From Cafeteria roenbergensis (lineage: Eukaryota; Sar; Bigyra; Bicosoecida; Cafeteriaceae): DNA of 63,053 nucleotides. Of the stretch, positions 54,471 to 62,596 are shown one piece after another (within the stretch, counting starts at the first letter, position 1; each line of letters starts with the position of its first letter). The stretch is from positions 1-63,053 of the forward strand of contig VLTN01000099.1 of the NCBI GenBank assembly GCA_008330645.1. The letters are read 5' to 3'. The notes under the pieces were generated by a model. It was not told the origin of the DNA, ran no database searches, and saw only the letters and a list, made by a program, of their open reading frames with translations. A program made the translations under genes and the position numbers.

Positions 54471-55058
54471 ATGGAAGTCAAAGATTACTTGCGTAAACAT
54501 ATTAAAGAAACACGCGATTGTGTTGGTTGGTATTTTGCACATGAACCTCCGCAAACTGATGAGCAAATTCTTGAGGTTGCTGATTCTCATGATGCATTTT
54601 TAATTGCTGGTTCTTTTGGTGACTTGGAATATTGCAAGTACTTGCTCTCGCTTGGCGACTTTGAAATTGATGAAATGAATAATGCTGATGTGGACATTTT
54701 GGACTATGTTGGAGATGACCAAATTCACGTATACAAATGGGCTGTGGAGTCTGGGGGATTTGATGATAGAGGATATCAATGGCTTTTTAAATACGCAATA
54801 CGTAAGGGAAATATTAAATGTGCGAAGTGGATAGTTGAGAGGTATGATGTTGACATTTACGCAAATCATGATGAAGCCCTAAGAGCATGCCATTCTCCAA
54901 AATCCCGGGAATGTGCAGAATGGCTTATTAAGAACGGAGCAGATATTCACACGAAGAATGATGAACTTTACAAAACCATAAAACATAGCATGGAGTGGGA
55001 TGACCGTGGAAGGTATGATGAACATTTCAAGTGGATTAGTTCTTTTGGTGGCCATTGA
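54471..55058 (+). CDS. Ankyrin-like repeat protein of giant-virus type
   Basis: A 195-residue protein with degenerate ankyrin-like units: HDAFLIAGSFGDLEYCKYLL, QWLFKYAIRKGNIKCAKWIV, DEALRACHSPKSRECAEWLI. The spacing and the xxGNIxCAKWIVE pattern are those of ankyrin proteins common in large DNA viruses of protists, and unlike the host-type repeats of the gene at 50504. AT-rich codon use also fits the viral segment. The start at 54471 follows a TAGAAG leader. It is the only clearly plus-strand gene in the left half of the element, between a helicase fragment and the integrase, so it may be a later acquisition. Possible role in host or viral protein interaction; unproven. Confidence 0.75.
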   Translation: MEVKDYLRKHIKETRDCVGWYFAHEPPQTDEQILEVADSHDAFLIAGSFGDLEYCKYLLSLGDFEIDEMNNADVDILDYVGDDQIHVYKWAVESGGFDDRGYQWLFKYAIRKGNIKCAKWIVERYDVDIYANHDEALRACHSPKSRECAEWLIKNGADIHTKNDELYKTIKHSMEWDDRGRYDEHFKWISSFGGH

Positions 55059-55177
55059 TGCGCTTGAGGAAGGACGTTTTTCCTGGACACAATAGTAGAG
55101 CATGTCATCAAGGTTTATTCTACAAAGGGATATGGAACCTGGTTACAAAGTGAAGACTTTTGGGTGGTCTGTGTGAA

Positions 55178-56338
55178 TCATCGCTTCTCAGCATCTTTCA
55201 GCATCTTGGGGACGTCGCGTTTCAGATTCTCGACGGGTTCCCATGTTGTTTCTCCAGTCGTCCATTTGACCATCCATCCTGGTTCTCCATCCCTTGATTG
55301 TTTCTTTAACAATCGGGAGATGTCCCACCGTGGCGCAGAGTCGCGGGTATTCTCCACACGTTCGACGAGTTGGAGGTCTTCTTCGTACTTGTTTCCAACC
55401 CAGTCAGGACGAGGTTGCCCACGCTTTGCTACATATGGCGCACCACTGAGTCTGTAGACCGTTGACCCGAATGGCGTCGATGGCCTGAGAATCTTTTCAA
55501 CACGATGAAGCGTCTTCGACCACTTCTCGCCGTCATTTGCAACTGCAGATTTGACGACCCGCACAGTATCTCCGACGCGGAAAGTGGGAGGTGTGGCCAA
55601 TGCTGTCGCGCGCTTCTTCGTCCTTGCAACAACTCCCTCACGCTTTCCATCTTCGAGTGCATGGGCTTCGTTGGGTGTCATGTCGATGGTAATCTGGTAG
55701 GAGTTGTTGTAGACGTCGACGAGTTCCTGGAGATAGGATGGCCAATCGCGCGTACCCTTTGCGCGCATGCTCTTCCGAATCATTTCCTTCAGAATACCGT
55801 TAAAGCGCTCTACTTGTCCGTTTGACTGTGGCTTCCCAGGTAACGAGAGAATTTGTTTCACGTTGTGCCGTTTTAGCACAGCCTTGAACTTTTGGTTAAT
55901 GAACTCCGTTCCCTTGTCACTGCGCACTGACCGAATGCCGTGAGCCTCAGACAAAAGGTTGTCCATTGCTTCCGCGACAGTGTCTGCTTTCTTGTTGAGC
56001 AGTGCGCGAGCATATCCTTTCTTCGAGAACAGGTCGATGCCCGTGAGGATGTACTGAATACCGTCCCAGCCAATAAGGCGGACATCTGCGAGGTCGATTC
56101 CCATGACTCGTTGAGGCGCTCGAACAATTGTACTCCGCACAACGCGAGGCCTCTTTGGTCGTAGATACATTTGATACGTTTCCTGTTTCCGGAGCCACTC
56201 TGTTACTTGGCGCTGTGAGACACCGAGACCCTCTTCGTTGGCCTTGCGCCATACCTTGTCTCTGCCAAATGTGAACCCGCGTGTATACCAGAGGTCATAC
56301 AGTCCGTCTTCTTGTGTTTTAGTCAGCGGTGGTACCAT
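55178..56338 (-). CDS. Retroviral-type (rve) DDE integrase with C-terminal chromodomain
   Basis: A 386-residue integrase of Maverick/mavirus type. An N-terminal helix-turn-helix-like part (about residues 5-60) is followed by the RNase H-fold core. Catalytic residues are visible as Asp82 (MGIDLADV), Asp141 (RSDKGTEF) and Glu177 (QSNGQVERFNG), a DD(35)E spacing. A C-terminal chromodomain (about 337-375) contains PRWDISRLL, MVKWTTGETTWEP and NLKRD. It would cut and join element ends into host DNA; the chromodomain may steer it to methylated histones. The ATG at 56338 follows TTTATAGAACACA. Frame and active site are intact, so integration competence is possible. The gene lies downstream of the capsid block on the same strand. 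Confidence 0.93.
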   Translation of the reverse strand: MVPPLTKTQEDGLYDLWYTRGFTFGRDKVWRKANEEGLGVSQRQVTEWLRKQETYQMYLRPKRPRVVRSTIVRAPQRVMGIDLADVRLIGWDGIQYILTGIDLFSKKGYARALLNKKADTVAEAMDNLLSEAHGIRSVRSDKGTEFINQKFKAVLKRHNVKQILSLPGKPQSNGQVERFNGILKEMIRKSMRAKGTRDWPSYLQELVDVYNNSYQITIDMTPNEAHALEDGKREGVVARTKKRATALATPPTFRVGDTVRVVKSAVANDGEKWSKTLHRVEKILRPSTPFGSTVYRLSGAPYVAKRGQPRPDWVGNKYEEDLQLVERVENTRDSAPRWDISRLLKKQSRDGEPGWMVKWTTGETTWEPVENLKRDVPKMLKDAEKR

Positions 56339-56348
56339 TGTGTTCTAT

Positions 56349-56502
56349 AAAGGGGCTCCGCCCCTTTTGAACCCCGTCCAAGGAAGTCCGAATATGCGTT
56401 TACACGTCTTTAATGTAAAGACTTGTGAACATTAATGAACCCTAAGACGGGGTTTTTAAAGGGGCGGAGCCCCTTTTTTGGTACGCTTTTGCGTCAAAAG
56501 CG
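56349..56502. promoter_or_regulatory. Composite hairpin module 1 (between integrase and major capsid genes)
   Basis: Two GC-rich hairpins in opposite orientation (56349-56367, AAAGGGGC-TCC-GCCCCTTT; 56458-56476, its reverse complement followed by T6) with GAACCCCGTC / GACGGGGTTT on their inner sides. A further hairpin CGCTTTTG-CGT-CAAAAGCG (56484-56502) touches the major capsid stop codon. A transcript-end or promoter role is inferred. Confidence 0.7.
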
Positions 56503-56503
56503 C

Positions 56504-58330
56504 CTAAGACGAAATCATGGCCATCAACTGCTTCTTGGTCAACTTTCCGAGACCCTTCTTCGATGGCTTCCCACCAGCAGTCCGCAGAACATCACCACCG
56601 GATACGTCTCCGTAGCCCATGCTCTTAGCAAATCCACCTGGCAGACTTGAATCACCAACGTAGGCTGAAGCGACAGGATGGTTGCGCGCCTGTCGGATTG
56701 CCTTCCTCACGCGTGGAGTCTTGAGCCAGGATGTGAAGGATGTCCATGCGTTTTGGATGGGTCGAGGAATAGACCAACCTCCCATAATGGCATTCATCTG
56801 AGAGGAATCGTCCGTAAAGACGAACTCTGAATCCAGGAGAGTTGCCGGAGAATAGCGAGGGCGCCACTCTGTGAATACATCACCCTCCTCGTACACAAAG
56901 ACGTCATAGAGGAGGAAGACCCGGAGATAGCAGACCTCATCCGTGGATGCACCCTTGACAGTGACACGGACAATTCCATCAATCGTTTCACCAGACCCGT
57001 TCATGATCTCGTCTGTGAGTCCGAGGTCAGAGGGGCGTACGTAGAAGATGGAACCGGCGCCGCGCTGCGTACTGCCAATTCCCGAGGGAATGCCTGCAAA
57101 CGTTGCCTCGCGCTTGGAGTACCCGTTTCCGGTGGAAATCTTGTATAGTTCCGTGGGGGTTACGCGGGCACCGAGAAGGTCAGTTTTGTTCCCGATGTCA
57201 ATGGACACGCTCTGAATCGGACAGAACCGATTAGGGAATGCCCACTCAGTACCAGGGATGTCAACACCAGCGTCCGTCTTGAGGAGGCGGGGACGCTCAA
57301 CGTAGATAGCAAGCATGTTCGGTACACCGGTCATCGTGAACGTCTTCGATTCCAGAGGAGGGCTGATTACATTCGCAGAGACGACATGGCGGTCGTTGCT
57401 GATACGCTGGATGCGCGGACTGCCCCATGCAAGAGACTCAGGAATCTCGAGGGCGGTGGACGGGTTCCACGAGCGGACAGTGAGAGTATGAACCGCAGAA
57501 ATACAGTCAACGACCAGACCCTTACCGAGAGCCGCAGCGCCGGCGGCAGGAACGATTTCCGGGTTGAGGTTTGCGCACCGCGCAGCAATGTCCCCAAGTT
57601 GGAGAGTAACCTTGACGGTGTTCAAATCCTTGAAGGGCTGCGCAAGGCGCGGGTTGTTGTACTGAAGAGGGTTGGCCATGAGAAGGTCGTTTACGAAGAA
57701 CCGGACACGAATCTGGTAGTCAGTGTCCGTTGCTACGTTAGGCACAATCTCATAGTTGTAGGCACCGCCGACACCCCGAGTCTTTCCGACGCTGGTAGAA
57801 CTTGCGCCTGCCTTGAGAGGATCATTGAGTACATTAGCGGCAAAGATATCGTAGTCATCTGTCTCAGGAGTGCTGGTTGCCATCGCAAGTTTCTCGTACG
57901 ACGTCGAGTTGAGGTGGATTTGTAGCATGTCGTGAACACGCGTGGTCGTGGAGAACTCGTTCAGTTGAACTTCAGCTACATCAATGCAGTTGTTTCCGGC
58001 TGCGGCCTGGAGCCCAATCTTGTCCTTGAACAGGGCAAGCATTGAAGCCCGCCTTGCAGCCCGGTCAGCACCAGCAACTACGCCCGCAGGGAACGTATAC
58101 CGAAGGACAAGATCCATGCCCTTCTCGAAGTTGGAATCGACCAGGCCGTCCGGGATTCGCGCATCGAATGACACAGTACCCTCGGTCACAGACCCAGCTT
58201 CGTTGGAAGAGATGCGGTTGTGGTTGATAGCGCGGTTTCCGAGCCGAGCACCAAACTGGGCGTTTTCGGGTGTCTGCCAGCGATAAGTCTCTGGAACGAG
58301 CATTTTCGTAGTTGGCATTACGGTTGGCAT
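56504..58330 (-). CDS. Major capsid protein (double jelly-roll), virophage type
   Basis: A 608-residue capsid protein placed last in the ATPase-protease-minor capsid-major capsid block. Its length fits mavirus MCP. Beta-rich sequence throughout with typical stretches such as VSFDARIPDGLVDSNFEKGM, DYQIRVRFFVNDLLMANPLQ, FPNRFCPIQSVSIDIGNKTD and EVCYLRVFLLYDVFVYEEGD. The C-terminal 40 or so residues are basic and flexible; LPGG (residues 563-566) followed by Phe fits the (M/I/L)xGG-x cleavage consensus of adenain-like proteases. The start at 58330 (MPTVMPTTKMLVPETYRWQT) was kept; a second Met five codons later is possible. Upstream is TATATTAGATATT. Capsid assignment rests on order, length and composition, since jelly-roll proteins are poorly conserved. 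Confidence 0.88.
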   Translation of the reverse strand: MPTVMPTTKMLVPETYRWQTPENAQFGARLGNRAINHNRISSNEAGSVTEGTVSFDARIPDGLVDSNFEKGMDLVLRYTFPAGVVAGADRAARRASMLALFKDKIGLQAAAGNNCIDVAEVQLNEFSTTTRVHDMLQIHLNSTSYEKLAMATSTPETDDYDIFAANVLNDPLKAGASSTSVGKTRGVGGAYNYEIVPNVATDTDYQIRVRFFVNDLLMANPLQYNNPRLAQPFKDLNTVKVTLQLGDIAARCANLNPEIVPAAGAAALGKGLVVDCISAVHTLTVRSWNPSTALEIPESLAWGSPRIQRISNDRHVVSANVISPPLESKTFTMTGVPNMLAIYVERPRLLKTDAGVDIPGTEWAFPNRFCPIQSVSIDIGNKTDLLGARVTPTELYKISTGNGYSKREATFAGIPSGIGSTQRGAGSIFYVRPSDLGLTDEIMNGSGETIDGIVRVTVKGASTDEVCYLRVFLLYDVFVYEEGDVFTEWRPRYSPATLLDSEFVFTDDSSQMNAIMGGWSIPRPIQNAWTSFTSWLKTPRVRKAIRQARNHPVASAYVGDSSLPGGFAKSMGYGDVSGGDVLRTAGGKPSKKGLGKLTKKQLMAMISS

Positions 58331-58476
58331 AATATCTAATATACGCTTTTAAAAAAAATAACCGCTTTCCGTGAATACTACATATTGCGCTGTCCAAGAT
58401 AACAGCCCATACATTTGTCCGTGTTTCTGTAACCTATAGGGAACGCTTACAAAACATTGTTTCGTCGGTTTTTGAT
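58331..58476. promoter_or_regulatory. Leader between minor and major capsid genes
   Basis: 146 bp. ATTTTTTTTAAAAGCGTATATTAGATATT lies directly upstream of the major capsid ATG on the minus strand (split here as A/T-run, then TATATTAGATATT). Probably holds the capsid promoter. Confidence 0.45.
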
Positions 58477-58497
58477 ACACTTTTTTCAAAAAAGTGT
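58477..58497. terminator. AT-rich hairpin containing the minor capsid stop codon
   Basis: ACACTTTTTT and AAAAAAGTGT form a 10-bp perfect stem with a single-base centre. The TGA of the minor capsid gene is at the tip (58486-58488). A transcript-end signal is inferred. Confidence 0.5.
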
Positions 58498-59388
58498 GTC
58501 CTTGAAAATCATGTAAATCTCCAGCGTGGCGTCTTCGACTGGAAGGTAAATCTGGTGGAAATTGCCCTTGTAGTCAATCCACCATGCTGAAATCGAGAAT
58601 GCCGACAGGTCAGATGTGGTCATGAGGTTGTGCCACCGAAGGAAACCTGGAGGAGTGAACAGAATTCCCTGAGTAGATTGAGATGACGACTGGGAGATAT
58701 TGTAATCCACAAGGAACCCTGTTTCTCGTCTGTTAATTTCCCCAGGGTCTTCCCCAGCCAGAGGCGGGATGAGTTCGGGAACCACAGGGAGCGATGTTGT
58801 TCGGAGCGCAGCGCGAGAAACTGGACTGAGCAACTCAATCGTAGACGTACCCTGAACCTCATCGTCCTCAGACAGAACCAGTTGGTACATGCGGTCTTCG
58901 TCCATGGTTGGGTGGAACCAGAAACTGTTAAGCGCCCACTTCATGCGCTCAGAGAATAGGAGTTCGTATCCTGCCCTGAAAGCACCAGTTGTTGTAAGAG
59001 TGAACTTGGCTGATGCAGGGTCATATGACATACTAGGAGCATCACACCCAACCGTAGACGCGAGAGATGCCATGGTCGTCGTGATGTGTGTTGCAAGCCA
59101 TCGAAGGTCATAAAGGTATTCATCAGTCCCGAAATTCACCGTCTCGACTACAGTGGAGCCACCCGTAGCCCGCATTCCAATTTTCCAGACTTTGTCGCAA
59201 CTGAACAGCGGGAGTGTCACTCCATGAAGATAGAACCGTTCGATTGCTACGCGATAAGCCTTGTCTTCGTTAAGAATCGGTGACGCACGATTTACGTATG
59301 CGACCGAAGGAACTTCACGACCAGCGCCACCCTTAGCCTCTGCGTGAACGAAGATTTGATGACCATGCTCTGACGTGTACTGTGCCAT
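58486..59388 (-). CDS. Minor capsid (penton) protein, virophage type
   Basis: A 300-residue protein started at 59388 (MAQYTSEHGHQIFVHAEAKG). This Met was chosen because TAGTAGTAGAAGC precedes it and because the length then matches mavirus minor capsid protein; the frame extends 51 codons further but overlaps the protease gene. Beta-rich, with SVAYVNRASPILNEDKAYRV, FYLHGVTLPLFSCDKVWKIG, ERMKWALNSFWFHPTMDEDR and a C-terminal WWIDYKGNFHQIYLPVEDAT. Single jelly-roll pentons occupy the vertices of such particles. Its gene starts 10 bp after the protease stop, so the two are probably co-expressed or tightly packed. Identification rests mainly on position and size. Confidence 0.8.
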   Translation of the reverse strand: MAQYTSEHGHQIFVHAEAKGGAGREVPSVAYVNRASPILNEDKAYRVAIERFYLHGVTLPLFSCDKVWKIGMRATGGSTVVETVNFGTDEYLYDLRWLATHITTTMASLASTVGCDAPSMSYDPASAKFTLTTTGAFRAGYELLFSERMKWALNSFWFHPTMDEDRMYQLVLSEDDEVQGTSTIELLSPVSRAALRTTSLPVVPELIPPLAGEDPGEINRRETGFLVDYNISQSSSQSTQGILFTPPGFLRWHNLMTTSDLSAFSISAWWIDYKGNFHQIYLPVEDATLEIYMIFKDTLF

Positions 59389-59398
59389 GCTTCTACTA

Positions 59399-59974
59399 CT
59401 ACTTCCAAATATGCGAAACCGTATCGTCCAGAGATGGAATTTTATAGTACCGGGATGCGAATCTGGCAAACTGAGCAAATTGCTCATTCGTGAGATTTTC
59501 CCACTGGCAACGCCAGAGGCTCCACCGCCCGCATGTAGCAACTCCTGGCTTTGACGACTGAAGCCGTGCCTCTGACCAGTCTGTTTCCCATCCGTATTTC
59601 AGGAAGAGGTCGATTAGACTGTTTCGTCCTTTCTCAGCCTGGTACAGCCTCGGGTCAGCGAACTCTTTTTGTGTCGTGTCAGGTAGTTTCCCGTAGGAAT
59701 CACAGAAATAGATGGTCTTTGATTCTGGGTCTCTCACAAGGGAAACGTAGTGTCCGGAGATATTTGACCCATTTTGAATTGCTGGGTAAAACAGAATAAT
59801 GGAATTCTGACTCCGTGGAAAGATATCGTCGAGGGATGAAGCCCGCATCACGTCGTCATACTCTACAACACGAGGCGCGGGGCGGTCTCGAGTCTTCGGG
59901 TTGCTTCTCCACATTGTCGTCAATTGTTCAGGGCTGAGTGCTTTGTAGGATATTGGATTTGTCGGTGGAGGCAT
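59399..59974 (-). CDS. Adenain-like (Ulp1 fold) cysteine protease
   Basis: A 191-residue maturation protease. Catalytic residues stand in the family order: His75 in SGHYVSL, Asp92 in FCDSYG, Cys148 in GVATCGRWSL. An N-terminal PxPxRVVEYDDVMRA region and a C-terminal helix (QFAQFARFASRYY) complete the adenovirus protease/Ulp1 fold. It should trim capsid proteins during particle maturation; a fitting site is present near the C-terminus of the major capsid protein. The start at 59974 is preceded by GGGTAGGA and lies only 2 bp after the ATPase stop. Length matches the mavirus protease. Confidence 0.93.
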   Translation of the reverse strand: MPPPTNPISYKALSPEQLTTMWRSNPKTRDRPAPRVVEYDDVMRASSLDDIFPRSQNSIILFYPAIQNGSNISGHYVSLVRDPESKTIYFCDSYGKLPDTTQKEFADPRLYQAEKGRNSLIDLFLKYGWETDWSEARLQSSKPGVATCGRWSLWRCQWENLTNEQFAQFARFASRYYKIPSLDDTVSHIWK

Positions 59975-59976
59975 TC

Positions 59977-60867
59977 CTACCCATCGAGAAATATTCCTTT
60001 TCTCTCAGAAAGAACCACGTCATTCTTTGCGTCAATGTAAATCCATCGTGAGGTTTGGAGCATGCGCTCAATGGGCGTGATTTCGCTCTTCTTCCATTTC
60101 ATGTACTCCGTGTAGAAGTAATGGCGTTCACGCTTCCGAGAGGCCGAGAACAGCACGAAATTAGTTGTCTCACCCATAATGAGTTTCGCACCGCGTCCAA
60201 AGTTCGTTGAATGGTTGCAAATGATGACACTTGCATTCCAATGACGACCCTTGGTTAGAAAGTGGTCACGGAGGAACGAGATGAGTTTAATGTCCGCGTT
60301 GTTCTCGTAATCGTCGAACAGGATAACTGAATCGTGGAAGAGTGTTGCCATCTCGTCTTCTGTGAACTTCAACTCCAACTTGTTCTTGCCCGCAATGGGT
60401 GGTGCTACAATGTTCTTCTGCATTTCGATTCGTTCTTCGGGACTCAATTCCTTCTTTACTTCCCGGAATACTGCCATCTTGTGCTTGTACTCTGCAAACT
60501 TCTCAAGATACGACGTACCAATTCCTACAAGGTCATCAATATCGAGGTATGTACATGGTTCAAACTTCTTGTCGGGGATATCCGTAATGACGAACACGCT
60601 TCGTTTTGCCTTGCGATACTGGCGAATGAGTTCGGCGCTGAAATACGACTTTCCGCTTCCAGATTGGCCTGAAAGATAGGTAACATCACGTTCACGCTCA
60701 CCAGTAATAGACAGCGGGATAGGCTGAAACGTCATTCCATTCACTGCCTCGACTGAGTTTTCCGCTGAACTTCGGTCTTTTCGGTCAAAAGTGAGAATTC
60801 CTTCAGATTTTCCACCTTTTGATACAATTGAAGCGAGTGAATCACCTTCTCCGTTAACTGCGAACAT
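59977..60867 (-). CDS. Genome-packaging ATPase, FtsK/HerA (A32-like) family
   Basis: A 296-residue ATPase if started at 60867 (MFAVNGEGDSLASIVSKGGK). This Met was chosen because GTGATAGG precedes it, whereas the longer frame starts inside a repeat module. Walker A is GQSGSGKS (residues 67-74) and Walker B VILFDDYEN (181-189, with DD as Mg2+ and catalytic acids). A conserved VIICNHSTNFGRGAKL segment may hold sensor residues, followed by RKRERHYFYTEYMKWKK. It would drive DNA into preformed capsids. First gene of the conserved virophage block; the protease gene starts 2 bp after its stop. Intact. Confidence 0.93.
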   Translation of the reverse strand: MFAVNGEGDSLASIVSKGGKSEGILTFDRKDRSSAENSVEAVNGMTFQPIPLSITGERERDVTYLSGQSGSGKSYFSAELIRQYRKAKRSVFVITDIPDKKFEPCTYLDIDDLVGIGTSYLEKFAEYKHKMAVFREVKKELSPEERIEMQKNIVAPPIAGKNKLELKFTEDEMATLFHDSVILFDDYENNADIKLISFLRDHFLTKGRHWNASVIICNHSTNFGRGAKLIMGETTNFVLFSASRKRERHYFYTEYMKWKKSEITPIERMLQTSRWIYIDAKNDVVLSERKGIFLDG

Positions 60868-60872
60868 CCTAT

Positions 60873-60891
60873 CACTTTTTATAAAAAAGTG
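60873..60891. promoter_or_regulatory. AT-rich hairpin at the ATPase start
   Basis: CACTTTTT-AT-AAAAAAGTG, five bases upstream of the ATPase ATG with GATAGG between. A nearly identical hairpin precedes the ATG at 61857. Confidence 0.6.
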
Positions 60892-60899
60892 TATCAAAA

Positions 60900-61094
60900 A
60901 AAGGGGCTCCGCCCCTTTTGAACCCCGTTTATGGACAATTGGGAATTTTAAGAACTTGTGTCGAAGGCATATCCATGGTCGGGGTTTTAAAGTGCCTACA
61001 CGTCCCAACATAACTTCATGGTCGGGGTTTTAAAGTGCCTACACGTCCCAACATAACTTCATGGTCGGGGTTTTTAAAGGGGCGGAGCCCCTTT
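60900..61094. promoter_or_regulatory. Composite hairpin module 2, with a 43-bp tandem duplication inside
   Basis: Inverted pair of GC hairpins (60900-60918 and 61076-61094) with the same inner GAACCCCGT / TCGGGGTTTTT sequences as modules 1 and 3. Between them a 43-bp unit (ATGGTCGGGGTTTTAAAGTG core) is repeated twice (about 60974-61060) before joining the right-hand hairpin, apparently by copying of the module's own end. Confidence 0.75.
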
Positions 61095-61857
61095 CGCGGA
61101 GAAAGGCAATAATCTTGGGTGCATGCTTCCAAAACGCAGTAAGGTTCTGGAGTCCACGCCCAGGCTCTTTCAGTTTGAGACGGATACGAACAAGTTCCCG
61201 CAAATTTCCGAGAGATGTCTGCAGTTCCTTCGTTGGAAAGAGCCCCTTCCCGCTCAAGAGTGTTTCTGCGCCGACGCGCGCAAGATACAGTTGGCCAACA
61301 TCTGGGCGGTCAAGAATGCGGTCAATGTACTTGCGCTGAATTGAGTCGGGGCGAAGAAGGAGTCGTTTCCGCTTCAGCACCTTGTAGCCAGTCCTCATCG
61401 TGTTCATACTCCACGATGTCAGCCCGGATTGATTCCTGGATTTCAGCGTCACTCAGTCTCTTCGTTGAGAAGTCGTAAGACGATGCTCAGTTCTTCCAGG
61501 TTTTCACCGGTGAATAGAGCATGTTGACTTTGACCCAGGACTTCGTCTCCGACTTTCTCCGAGCAATTCCTTTGCGGACTTGAGGCCGTCCCTGATAGAC
61601 TTAGTCCATAAAAGCGTCTCTCCCCGATTCTCACCTTTGTAATGACCATCTTACTTCGTAAGAATCCACGGACGAGTTGACGACTTCTGGAAGTCATCAT
61701 GTGACACTCTCGTATACAGGTCAATGTCCCCGCAAAAGGCGACGATGAGGCAAACGAACCGTTAAGGTACAGTGGGATGACCCTTCGATATCAACTTGTC
61801 GAAGATTTCAGCATGCTCAACATTGAAGGACAAGATACGATTTTCCGTCAACTCCAT
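61039..61857 (-). pseudogene. Frameshifted virophage gene upstream of the ATPase, unknown function
   Basis: Starts with ATG at 61857 (MELTENRILSFNVEHAEIFD) behind the standard hairpin-GATAGGT leader. The frame stops after 31 codons. Coding-like sequence continues in a second frame (about 61760-61449; VRIGERRFYGLSLSG, FTGENLEELSIVLRLLNEE), a third short acidic piece (about 61445-61360) and finally another frame (61380-61039; IQRKYIDRILDRPDVGQLYL). At least three shifts are needed to read it through. The end runs into module 2. No family recognised; its place next to the ATPase is where virophages carry a small conserved gene, but I cannot prove homology. Could also be two small genes plus sequencing errors. 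Confidence 0.5.
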
Positions 61858-61863
61858 ACCTAT

Positions 61864-62022
61864 CACTTTTTTAGAAAAAGTGTATCAAAAACCCCAAAGG
61901 GGCTCCGCCCCTTAAAAACCCCGTCCACGGACAATTAGGAATTCTTATGCAATCCATGGACGGGGTTTTTAAAGGGGTGGAGCCCCTTTTTTGGTACGCT
62001 TTTTTGTAAAAAAGCGTTATAG
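61864..62022. promoter_or_regulatory. Composite hairpin module 3 with start-site hairpins on both sides
   Basis: From left: AT hairpin CACTTTTT-TAG-AAAAAGTG (61864-61882), GC hairpin (61897-61913), inverted GC hairpin (61971-61990), AT hairpin ACGCTTTTTT-GT-AAAAAAGCGT (61996-62017), then TATAG and the ATG at 62023. It lies between two divergent gene starts, which argues against a pure terminator function. Confidence 0.7.
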
Positions 62023-62256
62023 ATGTCTAAAAGGACTGCAAAGGCTCTTCGCGAAACTCCTGCACTATGCGCCGGCAAGAGGAAGAAGAGTGGAACATTC
62101 CAGGCACGCGCACAGCGACTGGAGCAGGAGAAGCACTCCGAGAAGCGATTGAAACAGCGCAGGAAAACATGGAGACGTGCGATCGAACGAAGGACGGAAA
62201 TGCATTCGAAAGAGCGTGAGCCATGCCGCGAGCGTGCGATACATTCCCGCCACTGA
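62023..62256 (+). CDS. Short basic viral ORF, probably truncated by frameshift
   Basis: 77 codons, very rich in Lys and Arg (MSKRTAKALRETPALCAGKR start; KRLKQRRKTWRRAIERR middle). The ATG follows hairpin plus TATAG, the strongest leader of this type in the element. Composition suggests a DNA- or RNA-binding protein, but the other frames of 62090-62400 are also open in stretches, so the original gene may have been longer. No family recognised. Confidence 0.4.
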   Translation: MSKRTAKALRETPALCAGKRKKSGTFQARAQRLEQEKHSEKRLKQRRKTWRRAIERRTEMHSKEREPCRERAIHSRH

Positions 62257-62596
62257 GACCGCATTTCGACGTGCTAGGCGCGAGGCGCCTGCATTCTCTT
62301 GCAGAGCAGTTCCTCAAGCGCAGAGAGCGCGAAAGCAGAGTACGAACGAACACGCGGAACAACTTGCGCTTCCCCAAGATGCAATGAGGTGCTGAAGGAA
62401 GCAAGGGTCACGAAGAAGCTGAAGCGAGATTGTCAAACTTTTGGCCGAAACCGCATAAGCGCCAATCTGCGAGTTCATTCTGAAGAAGAATTCGGCTGGT
62501 CAGCTTGCAATTTGGCAAACAAAGACCCTCAATATGATTTTGGACCCACGTTGCTTTAAACCCCAAGTGAAGCACCGACAGAACCTATTGAGGGCA

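Noticed and set aside
58689-62559. CRISPR-like array or further defence genes in the viral region
   Set aside because: No regularly spaced short repeats with unique spacers; the repeats found are hairpin modules and a coding dipeptide repeat.
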